A stretch of 64,000 nt of DNA, from positions 19,464,288 through 19,528,287 of the forward strand of contig NC_135246.1 in the NCBI RefSeq assembly GCF_947623445.1, written 5' to 3'. Source of the stretch: Clavelina lepadiformis. Lineage: Eukaryota; Chordata; Ascidiacea; Aplousobranchia; Clavelinidae. Of the stretch, positions 34,966 to 47,400 are shown in pieces. Every line of letters starts with the position of its first letter. The first letter of the stretch is position 1. The position numbers were made by a program, and so were the translations under genes. The notes under the pieces were generated by a model. That model did no database searches. It was not told where the DNA came from and saw nothing but the letters and a program-made list of their open reading frames with translations.

Positions 34966-36655
34966 TTAAACTATACCTTCAAGCAACAATCTCACCTCCA
35001 TTGGAGTTGATGTCTCTGAATCTGGGCCCAATTCATCGATATCACACGCATCACCGTTGATGGCGCTGCTGCCTTCAGGGAAGAATTCCTTGTATACACT
35101 TTCCAGGAAACCTCGCCTGAAACAAATTAGGTTTTTGAGTAAAAGTTATTACCGACTGGTTAAGTCGTTTCCCTTCCTGTTTAACTCACTTAGAGTATAT
35201 CCCACCACCTGGAGGAAGACCCTCTATTTTCTCATGTTCATTGATAAAAGTTTCGAGGACAAATGAAAAATCGACATTGTTTCCTCGGGAGTCCTTTGCT
35301 CTAGTGCAGATGTCTGCTCAACGAGAACAAACAATTTAAAACTGTGTAAAGTGACGTAACTAGAGAGTAGCGTGGATACCTTTCATCATGTCACGGAGAC
35401 TATCGTCTAACTTCTTTTCCTGTTCTCTCGCTTTCTCAGTTGGTTTCGGAATTGCGGGAAATCCGAGCAGAACGAGTGTCATGTTGTCACGGCTTCCCTG
35501 CAGATGAAGACATATTATCTCATCTATTTGAACATGATCCAGTTAGTATTAGCTTGTGGGTGAATGAAGCACTTTAAAAGAGTGCTAATGACACTTTAAA
35601 CTGAAGTCAAACAAACAAGGCGATATACACACACTTACACAACAGCAGAATAATCTCAGTATGTTACACACGAGATGTGATCATGGAAAGGAGCTCTTTA
35701 CACTAATTTCAACAATAGCCATTCACTTTCGTCAATAATATTGATTAAGTACCATTAATTATTCGTGTAAGTTTGATTCGTATTATGCGGCACTAAATTA
35801 AGGGTTTCCTACCTTATTTAAGCTCATATCTACTACATCGTTGCATATGTCGGTGAGATTCTCAGTGATTCTTAACCTTGACATGATATAACTGCATAAC
35901 TCTTCATTGGTCGACACATCGTAGATACCGTCACAGGCAAGGACGAGAAACTCATCTTCCTTGCTGTTCCTCTCAATCACTGTGATATCTGGCTCTGGGG
36001 ACACTAATTGTTCAGTCGGTCCTTTGTTTTCGACATTCTTGTACTCGTAATCGCCAAGAGCTCGGGACACGGCAAGGGATCCGTTCACTCGTTGAATCAT
36101 CACGCTGCCTCCTGCGTTCTGAATTCTCTCCCTCTCTATCGGGTTGTTGGGTTTGTGGTCTGCGGTGGCAAAATGAACTTCACCCTGACGGCACAGCATT
36201 GCTCTGGAGTCTCCGCAGTTGATGAAATAGTACCGTGAAGGAGATATGAGGACACATACCGATGTAGATCCGCTGCGATCAAAACCATTTTTTGCATCTG
36301 ATATTTCTCGCATGGTGACATCAAGTTTTAAAAACGCTTCAGTGACGGCTTTTTTGATCAGTTCTTCCTCCTCATTCTCCCCTCCATCACTGATTAGTTG
36401 TTTAATGTTCTTCTGTTCCAGTATGACTTCAAGAAGATGCTGTGACGAGTATTCTGCAACTTTGGAACCAGCGTGACCATCGAACACGGCAAAGAATGAC
36501 CAATTGGGAAGGCCGTCAAGACTCAACTTTGCAGTGTGGCTATCTTCCATATCCACCCGCCAGCCTTGCATGCTGCTGACGGCATAGTCCACTTCATTAC
36601 CACGGCCGTCCTCATTCTCTTTCTCAACCTTTGGTTTGTCTAAAAATGCCCCCAT
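34966..36655 (-). CDS. PPM1A/B-like: PP2C-type Ser/Thr protein phosphatase, PPM1A/PPM1B orthologue
   Basis: Four exons: 36655-35813, 35497-35380, 35313-35190, 35116-34966; 1236 nt, 411 residues. The start [17 protein letters not shown] matches the vertebrate PPM1A/B N-terminus (myristoylation-type MGAFLDKP), so the upstream in-frame ATGs are rejected. Catalytic motifs in order: [62 protein letters not shown] and [10 protein letters not shown]; all metal-binding Asp residues are present. The C-terminal helical domain ([20 protein letters not shown]) is also typical of PPM1A/B. The family is Mn/Mg-dependent, cytosolic/nuclear, and dampens stress-kinase and TGF-beta/NF-kB signalling. The terminal exon reads through a possible GTGAGA donor to a stop 30 bases later; a nearby AATAAA favours that end. 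Confidence 0.96.
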
Positions 36656-37287
36656 CAGTAAGATACAATTGTTGATAGGCCTAACATATATAAATACATG
36701 GACAATCTGCAAAACGATATATAAACTTCTTTTATAATGAAGTGTTAGCAAATATATACAAAAACATTGGGGATTTCCCCATCATAAGAGCAGCATAAAG
36801 TTGACATTGTTATGTAATCCATTATCACAATGCATTTTACAAGTTTTATATAGTGACTTGCTTTCATAGGTGTCTACTTTTCAGATTATCTGGGGGGAGG
36901 CAAAATGTTAGCAAAATATAATAAGTTAGTGACTAAGTTTAAAGTAAATTTAAGAAAAATTCTCCTAGGATCGAATTACTTTGAATTTGAATGCACTGCT
37001 TATGTTTAGTTGTATTTATGTCTTGTCCCTTCCACAACAATGCGAATAATTTCCAAAAACATTATCTATAACAATTTAGGTAAGACACTGATATCGAGAA
37101 ACTATGCCACACTTTTCACTGCGGCAAGACACCATAACTTGCAGAAAATATCTGAGTCGGACAATCTTTAGTAAGCTATTTTAGTGGGCTCAAGTCTGTA
37201 AAATGAAACCTATGTTCAGTTAAATATTATAAGTACAGTAGTTGAAAAGATGACAAACATATTCCTTTTAAACTCTATCTGGCTGTG

Positions 37288-38042
37288 TACAGACAAAATC
37301 GGTTAATCCTATACTGGTTTAACGTATCAATCGTTTCATGGTATCAAAATCTGAAATCCCAAACCAAATCCTATCTAATGTTATGTAAAACCATCGGTTA
37401 ATCGAATCACACTTAAAGGAACAAATCGGATTATGGTATAAGGACTTGCTTTTCACTTGCATGCTGCTGTCATTTAATCGTATCATCGTCTTCGGCCAGA
37501 TGTTCGGAAGCAAAGATGAGTCGCGCATCTCACGTTTACCGATAAGCGAAAGGAGAATGGAGAATGCCTTTTCGCGTAATTGTGTTGACGTTTAAAATCG
37601 AAGTGGAGATGAGGTCATGTGTGCGGTCATCTCAAGTAACCAATTAATTATTTTACACAGTACCGGTACCGATTATGCTTGAAAAAAAATCTGTGACGTA
37701 ACAGAGACCATTCACGATAGAAGGAAAGTCCGATTAAAGCAGTTTGCCGAAAAAATGCTTTAATCAACAACGTGCTCTTGGGGGATAGCTGGCAATGTAG
37801 CCAGCTGTAATAAACTCTACATAATTTAACCAGAATTGTCGTCAGCTGACGTTGTACGATTGTTTCACAGAGTTGTACAGTACTGTAATGCTCATTGTAA
37901 CCGAGTTACCTCATACACATTATCAACAATAATGCCTGTTCATGATAAACATTCTTTAGCATATTGGTTAAACGGATCAATCGGATAATCGTATCGAAAC
38001 GTCTGGCAAATAGGTGATACGATTAACCGATTTCATCTGTAG
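37288..38042. mobile_element. Non-autonomous DNA transposon, Tc1/mariner-like ends
   Basis: Ends are near-perfect inverted repeats: left TACAGACAAAATCGGTTAAT and right, reverse-complemented, TACAGATGAAATCGGTTAAT. Both ends are bounded by TA, as expected for Tc1/mariner target sites. Motifs of the type ATCGGTTAATCG recur inside both subterminal regions (for example about 37388-37402 and 37475-37485). About 755 bases, no transposase frame. Confidence 0.7.
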
Positions 38043-39863
38043 CAACAATCGGTGAGTTACCAGGACTTTGAATCTTTCACAGAGCAATTCCAGAAGCAGG
38101 CCAGATCCTCCATTTTAACATGGGTCAGTAATATTCAAGCGAAAATATTAGGCTACTTATTGCATTCAAATGAGTTATACTTGTAACAAATCCATTTTTC
38201 AATGTTACCATATGCGTTATGCTATTTTACATTAGGCTGTCAAAAATATTTTGCTAAAAGTATGAAATGGCATGGTTTTGTTGGTTTACAAGATTGACTA
38301 GGCCTCAGTTCTCATAACCTGTATTCAAACAAAGTTTTGTTTTACCAGTATATATATATTAATATACTACAAAAAAAGTTGTACATGTGGTAAAGATAAT
38401 GAGACTAGCTATTACATCATGCAGCTTCTAATCTGAAGATGGGCGGTAAGGTTAGCAGCAACAATACTGGAATGCAACGAATTTAATCTAACTAATTAAT
38501 ATTGTGTTTGATGTTGAGTTGAAAGATAAAACTTCATTTGTTGTAGACTTCACATCAACTGGAAAATCGCTAAAAGCTCGAAGAATTCCAGCAAGTTCAT
38601 ATATATTAGCGGTAAAGGTAAAGCAGAGTTCTTCTGCTCTAATGCTGACAATTGGCAAACAAACCTTATAACTGCTACAACTACAACCTGGGTATCTGTG
38701 GAGGATTTAGATGGGGGTGTTTGGGTGTTGCTCCCCGCTCTTCAGGGAATAGACCTGATATTATTGTCATGATATTGCCCTTCGTTGTCACGTCATCTCG
38801 ACCTGAATAGACTAAATCCCGAGACAGTAACAGCAATCTCGATTGGGATGATATTAACCGGATAATAACACAACGAGAAACAAAGGAACATTTAATTATT
38901 GACACGTTTGCAACGTCTATGATTGGTTTTGTGCCTATTTCGATTAAGCTCCTGTTCTAAACAATGCAACGGCAGGAATGCGCTCTTTTTCTGTGCAATC
39001 TGTCCAATAGTCTGCCTAGTTTTGACTATTGATAGAACGATACGACCTCATCACCTGATAAGTGTTTAATATAGCTTTTGCGCAACTTAAAATGAAAACA
39101 GACTTGTCATACGTCTGAATGAGATGCAAACAAAATAAAGAGTTCACAAAAAATCAAAGATAGTTTTTCATACCAAGTAGTTCTAACGAAAAGTTAGCAT
39201 GCTAAATCTGTTAATTAAAGATCGTCACTTCAAAGGAAAGTTATTGCTTGTGCAGGTTTTTCAAAGAATAAATATTATAACCTAAACAGCAGCTCTTATT
39301 TTATTTGCTGACATTTCGAGTTATGCTTAACTCTTTTTAAGGCGATATGGAACGTCAATGTTTTATTAAAAAATTGTCTGTTTTACTCTATTTGGTTCCT
39401 TGAACACCTTGATTTTATCCAATTTAGATTTAGTTTAGTATTAAATAACTAAAATCAATGTATAACACGTCCTTTCTTCTGAATCCTTACCGCCGATTTT
39501 AATTTTAAGAACGGTCTGTGTGACTAACTTATGGTAACTTTGTTCATTTACAATGGGAGGTTGGTGCTAATACAAGGGCACAAAACATCAAACCAGACTG
39601 TAAAGTAAATATACTAACCAGCAAAAATTTTAAAATTGTTTATCGCCTCCAAGTCAATGCAAACTTGCCACCAGTGTAAGCAACCAGATTTTCTTTATTC
39701 ATTATAAATTGGTGTAAAAAGAAAAAGTTAGGCGTGCACGTCGATGAATCTTGTGCATGCAGGAACCACACTTCTAGCCCTACTGGAAAGTTTGCTTTCT
39801 GCGCGCCCAAACATTCTAATGCCAGAGTTTGCACCATGCCAACGTAACACTTATAATACAGAA

Positions 39864-40179
39864 CAGCGTGGTCCAACTTCTTTTCATTGCGGGCCAAAAT
39901 CTGAAAATTTTTTATCTTGCGGGCCAATGTTTTTAAATTAGAACTGAAGAACAATGTGACATTGATATTAGAACTGAAAAAAGTTCTTTTTTATTAAAAC
40001 TGAAATTAGAATAGTTCAAAATTTAGCTGATAAAATTTAAATGCTGATCAATGTGACATCTGCGGTCGAGGTTCTTCCTCGACAATAGTGACTATCAAAG
40101 CTGACTATCAGTTCGCGGGCCAAAAAATCGGTGCTCGCGGGCCAACTTTGGCCCACGGGCCTGCAGTTGGACCACGCTG
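39864..40179. mobile_element. hAT-type MITE with 8-bp target duplication
   Basis: Terminal inverted repeats CAGCGTGGTCCAACT at both ends, with GCGGGCC-rich subterminal sequence. The element is flanked on both sides by the identical octamer ATACAGAA (39856-39863 and 40180-40187). An 8-base duplication with CAG..CTG ends is diagnostic of hAT transposition. 316 bases, no coding capacity. Confidence 0.9.
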
Positions 40180-40293
40180 ATACAGAATATAGGGCAAAAC
40201 AGCAATTCTGTGTCAGCAAATTGGCACAAAAGCCAACTTACTGCGCCGGATTTCTATTCACATTACACAATTTTTTTTAGTAAGGATTACTAC

Positions 40294-40575
40294 TGATGTA
40301 CAGCATTGAGGCAATTTTCAATCATCATCAGTTGCTTGAACACACCACCTGCTCGTCTTCTTAATTTTTCGCTTTTTCAAACTTATGTTTTACGGATTTA
40401 ACTAAGTATAGGTTTAGTGGTCGTGCTAGTTGTTACCAGCAATTAAATTATTAACGCTATTTTTCTTGAGCAAGTTTTAAGAATTTTCGGCTTTGTCAGT
40501 TTTTCCTGTTCATTGGCGCGTGTTAGTAACAACTGGCTTGATTTTTCGTCCCCATTGCACTTTTGACGAAAAGTA
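40294..40575 (+). repeat. Dispersed repeat D, copy 2
   Basis: Direct match to 10171-10455 with about 10 percent divergence by eye. It lies just downstream of the hAT MITE and ends with an AAGTAAATGAATAAGTGA tail. Confidence 0.75.
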
Positions 40576-42118
40576 AATGAATAAGTGACTACTATGGCTC
40601 ATGAATCCGAATCTTTTTTAACTTGGCACAACTCTAAAAAGGAGAGCTCCATTTTACTACAACCTGATTGATAGATTTCTAGCCTAAAGGATGCCTTTGT
40701 ATACTAGACCCCAGCTACTCAAATTGTGACGTCACCTGGTTGTGCACTTCTGCACTAGAGCCAGTAAGTTGGAAATCTGGCACTAGGCTTCAACAACATA
40801 GTTTGTCAGTCTGTAATGAAGAGACGACAAGCTAGGCTATAAAAATAACTTTATAAGATCTTTGTTAAAAAAACATTCCGCCAGTCTAATAAACATGCAT
40901 AACTAGGAAAAGTGGTGTACAATAAAAACTGAAAAAAAACAGTACACATTCAAAAAGCTCTGACGTTTGTTACTGCAGTTAGCCTAGGCCTGTAACGTAT
41001 TCGGATGTGTACTGCACAAATGACCGATGAGGCTTAAGCTTCGAATGTCTTCACTGAACTCGACTACAGAGGGTGAAGGAAAATTTTAGTATTACGCAAT
41101 ACCCAGTTAAGATGCACCACCATGGTGAAATATGGGATTTTCGGTAGCCAATTTTACCTTCCTTTTATTCAAGCGAACCCAGTTCTTTTAGCGTAAGGTC
41201 AGTTGTAAACCAAAGATTGCTGTTGGGTTGAGTGCGCATGCTCAACTACATCCGGGATAGCAAAAATGACGTCATTGTTTTTTTGAGTTTGTTTTGTGCA
41301 ATTAACTAGATTTTATCGCTTTTGAAGTTGTAACGTTTGTTGGTTGCGCTCCTCATGTTTTTTTTGTGAAAGAAAAATAAATATCTGGCATACTCTTTCA
41401 TTCTAGAATTAATAGAAGTATGATTCAATTTCAAATTTTGATTCAATAACTCAGAACTCAAAAAATGGGGTTCCTTGCACTACCAATCTTTTAACCTTAA
41501 CCATTTTTTGTCGTTTTACGTATAATGTAACCAACAATTCTGATTAGCTATTGAATTATTGGCCTATTTTATAAAATCCTAGTAGTAACCAGCAACGTAA
41601 AGGAATTTTTCGACTTTGGTTAAGAAGGCTCGTATTTGCAGATTGGGCAACAAAAGCAACTATGCTATTACTTAACTTACTAGCCTAATCAAACTGTAAT
41701 TGCACAACGAAATAAATCTTGATTGTTGAAGAGACTTTTCATGAAAATATCTGTATGCTACCAGGTCTAAAAGACGTGTCAACGAATATCAAACACTGTG
41801 ACTAAAAGAAAAAAAAACACAATAAAAACATTCTTTTAAATAAAGCGTGAAGTTCTCTGCTGCCACCAAGCGGTTTGGAGTGTGGGACGTTACAATGCTT
41901 AGGTTGGGTATGATCACTGAAATAAAAAACCAAACATTTTCATAGATAATGCTGACCAGTTCTCTTCCAATAGTAGAATTTTTTGTTGTTTGCAAACGTA
42001 TTTCTATTCCGTGAAAAAAGGATATTACCAAAAAACTGAATAAGCCTTGCATCTCGCTATAAGTCACTGTTGTATTCTTATGTAATCATTTTCCGTTTGA
42101 CATGACAGTTTATTTATA

Positions 42119-42392
42119 TCCAGGGTTACCATTCCGTGCTTATTTCCAAGATTTGTGCTTATTTTTGTCTTATTTTTAGGGCAGGGGTTCCTACTTTGAG
42201 CATTTCGTCCCCTTTAGTGAACTATTTTGTACTCAAGCAATACCAAAATTAAGAACATGCAAATGGTGTGTTTTTTTAGGAACATTGATTGCCTTCTCAT
42301 GATGTGCACTGTTTAAGGTAAATTTAATGTATTCTTCTTTCGCTTCCTAATCGTCCTTAATTTTGAGTCCAGACCGATGGCAACCCTGGGTT
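42119..42392. mobile_element. Possible hAT-like MITE
   Basis: Left end CCAGGGTTACCAT and right end, reverse-complemented, CCAGGGTTGCCAT form imperfect inverted repeats about 270 bases apart. No matching target duplication is seen directly at the ends, and the right flank repeats CTGGGTTGG, so the boundary is uncertain. Confidence 0.4.
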
Positions 42393-44484
42393 GGTTTATA
42401 CCTGGGTTGGTTTAGTAGAGCATTCTTCATTGGCATACGTCTGACAGGTAGAATGACGTTTGTTTTGTACTCGTATCACCAAAAACTATGTTAATGATCT
42501 TTATGTTGATCACGAACAGCTGCGGATATTGCGTAGCGATGACAATTTTGCTATAAAGTGATTTATTGTTGCTCGATTTCCTACAGAAGACTCATTTGAC
42601 CTTCACTATCCCATTTAAATTAATGATTGTTGCCTAACAAAACACTATTGATCTATCTTGCGTGTGATTAACAGCTGGAAATCTCTGTCGATTTTGTCAA
42701 ACTCATTTGGCTTTGCCGATCGATTACTGCAAGGATTTGGGCTTTGGGTTATTTGCTTCTACTGATGATAGTGACGTCACTCTGTATGTTTATTTTTGTC
42801 TGATTGGACGCGGTTTCAATTCTTTCTCCGTGCGTTATTCGTGTTATTTTACTTTGTTTTTTATTTCATGTAGGGCTACGAGGAAAAGAGTAATTATGCG
42901 TCGTGTAAGTAGATATAAATAATTAATCCATGTTTCGTGCTAAAATCATTATCAACTTCTGCTACTATCGCTTAATAATTTCCACATTGCGGAAAAACTA
43001 TATACTTGTAACATACAGGCCTACTTCATAGTTATGGTATTACCTTACTTGTATCTCCCAGGATTAGCCTACCTTACAGGAAATCCAAGTGCTTGACGTA
43101 GCGCCAACTATAAGTAGACGTAATTATAAGCTGTGGTTAGTTGCACCGTTTTGTTCCCGTATACGACAGGAAATTTTAGCAAGATAGTGTATGAATGCAT
43201 GATTTGACCGAAATATTTTGGTTTGTTTTTTCTAGAATTTGTTTTGTGTAGCTGGCGAATCGAAAAAAACATCACCCAATATTCCCTTACCTTTAACCAC
43301 AAAGCAATACGTGAAGTCAGACGAGCACTCGAAGCTAAACGTTCTGAAACGCTGTGTTAAGAACTCGTGTAGAAATAAATAAAGTATATAGACTGTATGA
43401 CATGGTTATATTATTTTTAGACTTTTGCATTCTCACAAACTTCTTGCTTTATACCACTCTCCAGGTATGTATAATAATGAAATAGCGTTTGTCGTTAAAA
43501 AGGTAACAGGCGAGCCCCATATTTAATTCCCAGCCTTGGGAGATGAGAATTGCTCCAGCGGCACTAATGAGAGGATTGGGCCAGTTTCTTTCTCTCGATC
43601 ATCTTCTGCCTTCTACATTTATTTCTGCCTGTACGACTTCACCCTGGCTGATGGAGAAAAAGCGCTTTTGCGAGATTTCAGGCAGGATCTAACAATTGCC
43701 AGACCAACGCATCAACCTCTCGGCCACAAGTTGTCTTTGTCGTGCTACCAATGCTATAATCTGCCCAATTTATCAACTTTCCTTCAGTTGTCGTAAAAGT
43801 TCAACAATTTTTCGTGGCATGATGGAAATGCTTTCCCTTTCTCTCTCGAAAAGCAAAGTGAGGCCGATCAAGCAGAAATCAAAGGGCGTTTAAATGTGTC
43901 CTGTAAAGGGTTTTACACTTAGTTTAAGTTTTGCGAAGTTACCGCTTGTGACTGACAGACTAAATAAACTTGCAGATAGAAATGCAGCAAATAGAGACAT
44001 AATAAACTTTATTATGTGTTTAATGCATTACTCATTAGCACCGACAGTACAGCAAATACACTAATACAGCATAGGCCTAAAATTACTATTTTAACAAACA
44101 GAGTTAGTGAGAGGTGGGAAGTGACGTCAGTTAGCCAGGGCAGTTTCCTTTTTCATTTATGATTTAGCCAAGATGTTATTCAAACTCGAATGGGATAATT
44201 TTGTCTGATTGAAATAAATAGTCAGATGAAAATCAACGTAATTGTTCACTATACAACTTAATGCTATTCCTGACATAAACGATAATTTATATACCAACAA
44301 AGTGTTATTAAGATCACAAAAGTCAAACCATCATCAAGGAAAAAACACGATTACCTTGGAATAGCGTGTAGCCGTATACATGAGCTCGCCACTAAACATG
44401 TGATTAGGAAAGATACTTCGGCTGTCACTCATTTGATAGCAAGAAATGCAGGAGAAAGTTAAAAAGATGATTAAAACAAGTTGA

Positions 44485-47400
44485 TCAACCAGAGCTGTGC
44501 TGATGCTGTCTCCTGGAAAGCCTCATCCTCTCAAATCTACTCTCCATCTCCTCGAGGACCTTCGGTGTGTACCGGACGACCAACTTCACACTCCCCTGAG
44601 CAGCTTTCAGGAGGTCAACAGCTTTCTCGTGGCACTCCCCTTCAACCGACTGTAATATGACGTAAACAATGATGTATATGACGAAACAATGATGTATATG
44701 ATGTAAACAATGATCATCGACAAAGATACAGCATCAATAAAATGACGCAGGATGGATGTGTAATTGAGCATTATCCTTATCAATCTACACAGGTTGGCAG
44801 GGAGTACTTTGAAAATACCGACGGTACCGGTACTTGGCAAAAAATGTACCAACGGTTCTGGTAATAATTCAAAAAAGTAGTTTGGTACTTTTTGTACATG
44901 GATCCTGTTGCAAGTGCAATTATTGCCACATTATGACCCCGTTAAAGGTCACTTCAGGTCAAAAACTATGTCAATTCACTCTTTGCGATTTGGGTGACAT
45001 TTTTAGATTAAAACAAACAGCGATAAAATTGGCTTTAAGTTTTAAGTAAAATGAAGTTCTAAAAAACCTCCTTCTCAAAACCTTGAAGAAATCATTTTAA
45101 AAGTACCGTGACTGACTTATTGAAAAAGGTAATTCGGTACTTTTTGAAAAAAAGTACCGACAGTACTGGTATCAGTACTGAAAAAGCACTGCGGCACAGT
45201 AATTCAGTACTACAGTATCGCAGTACCGACGCATTGCAAAAGTAAATGTGAATTTTCCATGTTTTGAAGATATTTCATAACTCAGCAAGTCAAGGACGTT
45301 TGAGACGTAACTCACGAAAGCGACTTTGTTCGGCGATAGCTAAACCTCTGGCCTGAACGATATAGAAACATAAGATAAATTACCACAGTTAATGACAATT
45401 CCCAGGAAATAGTGCATACCTTCTTTAGCAATAAAATTGCCAACTAAACTGTTCCTGTTGCAGCACCTAGAAACTTATCGTAAAATCAAATTGAAAAACT
45501 GCAAAATTTGCAATCACTAATAGCACGAGGAATTTTCACTTAAACTGTAACAAAATCTTGTGCGTTCTCGTACATGTTGGGTCAGTATCAATTTGCTTAA
45601 ATGTCAAGTGGACATATATAAGTGTTTTACACAGTTCTTTTAAGGTGCTTTTGAGGACAAAAATGGTCGCTCAAAAATTATACTTTTGCAACTGCTGCAA
45701 AAAGTAGCTGTTGCGGTCCCTTAAAATTTCTTTAGGTCACAAATGGCTGCACTACAAAACCCTAACATATACATCCACATTGTGGATGTATTATTCAAAG
45801 ATGTATTTGAAGTGATCAAGTATTGTTGTAACATCCATCTTAACATGCTAAAACCTAACGTAATTAAAACGTCACCAAAAGCTTAGGAGAGCGGTGAAAA
45901 GTAACAATTGATTTAATACCAAGAAAGACTCGATACAAATACCAAACATTAAATTATTTGATGTAATTAGACGTTTATCACCAAAAATGTGTCGAAAATT
46001 TGCAATATCTTTGGATTTGTTTGATTCTGTTGTGACAAAATTAAATCAAAATGTGTGATAGCTGGTGTTTGGTTCAAGCAGGTATAAATGCCAGCTTGTC
46101 CATTCTATCAAAAATAACTGAGTTGAATACCCAACCAACGTGTATATCAAATTATCACTGTCATATTTCGACAAGAAACGCCATATATTTTCAAACAGTT
46201 TAAGATTTCTCTGTCAATTGGAAGAAAATGGAGCAAAAGGTTGAAAATTATGGTGATTAGGTTGAAAATTAGGCTATACATCAGGGTTGCATAAAAATTA
46301 CTACAAACACTGTCACTTGCCTTATACAATCTGCTGTAGGGTTATTACCTCAAATATTACAGTGTATTATAAAGAATGAATTTGTCACAGACAAAACATT
46401 TGCATAAGTTTATCACAAAAGGGCGATTTTGTGCCATATCTGCAGCATTAAGATCAACATACTCTTTTATCTAAACAGATTGCACTTCCAGCTAAGTAAG
46501 TAGCATGTTTCAAGATGTAAATTGGTTTGGACCAGTGATTTCCAACCGCGACTCCAAGCTAGCCTTCTTGCGGCTCTCATTGACCCCTGAAATCTCACAA
46601 AAATTGTAAAAAATCTATTTATAGTAATTAGGGCGATTATTTTTTGACTTGTCAAAAAAAGTCGAAAATTGGTCAAAATTTGTGTGATTTGTGTAATTTT
46701 TCTTGTTAGTGTTGCTACTCGTTGGTACATTATTTCGTGCTTTAAAATTTTTGTTATAATTACTTGAGTGTTTTCATGCGGCTCCATGCGTACTCTGAAG
46801 TTTGAAACTCAGCCCCGACAACAAAAAAGGTTGGGAACCACTGGTTTGGACAATTATCAAAGCAACAATTAGCACAAATGTATGTGAATAAACAATAATA
46901 ATGATATCTAATTAAAATATTTGTGTCATGAAAACCTACCACTCCGTTGACCGACAGCAACTGGTCGCCACGCTTGAGCGTACCGTGTCTGTCTGCGACG
47001 CCACTGGGAATGATTCGTGAGATGTAAATTGGGGAGTTTTGCTCCTTTCCACCCATCACGTTAAAGCCCAGGCCTTCGTCAGTCTTAGGGAGTTCAACCA
47101 CTCTGGGGTGTGCGTGACCTTCACTCGCAGCAAATGCTGCCACTGTTGCCTGCATGACACAGCACGTTTGTGATGTAAATGGTAGTGAGATATTTAGCAT
47201 GACACAGCACGTTTATGATGTAAATGGCAGTGAGATATTTTGCATGACACAGCACGTTTATGATGTAAATGGCAGTGAGATATTTAGCATGACACAGCAC
47301 GTTTATGATGTAAATGGCAGTGAGATATTTAGCATGACACAGCACGTTTATGATGTAAATGGCAGTGAGATATTTAGCATGACACAGCACGTTTATGATG

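Larger units (their letters stand above)
36656..44484. other. Long gene-poor interval between PPM1 and LIN7
   Basis: Nearly 8 kb without a supportable gene. It holds a Tc1/mariner-like non-autonomous element (37288-38042), a hAT-type MITE (39864-40179), a dispersed repeat D copy (40294-40575), a second short direct repeat (about 40680-40780, partner 9165-9275) and a possible hAT-like element around 42120-42390. An open stretch at 43536-43900 has no recognisable domain. The rest is AT-rich sequence in which I see nothing specific. Confidence 0.55.

Noticed and set aside
36656-36751. Longer N-terminus for the PPM1 phosphatase
   Set aside because: The upstream in-frame residues lack similarity; MGAFLDKP at 36655 matches the conserved family start.
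43536-43893. Two overlapping plus-strand frames of 86 and 65 codons
   Set aside because: No recognised domain; the two frames conflict and neither has splice support.
46467-46787. 106-codon minus-strand frame
   Set aside because: Lies across the hAT MITE in LIN7 intron 3 and has no transposase similarity.
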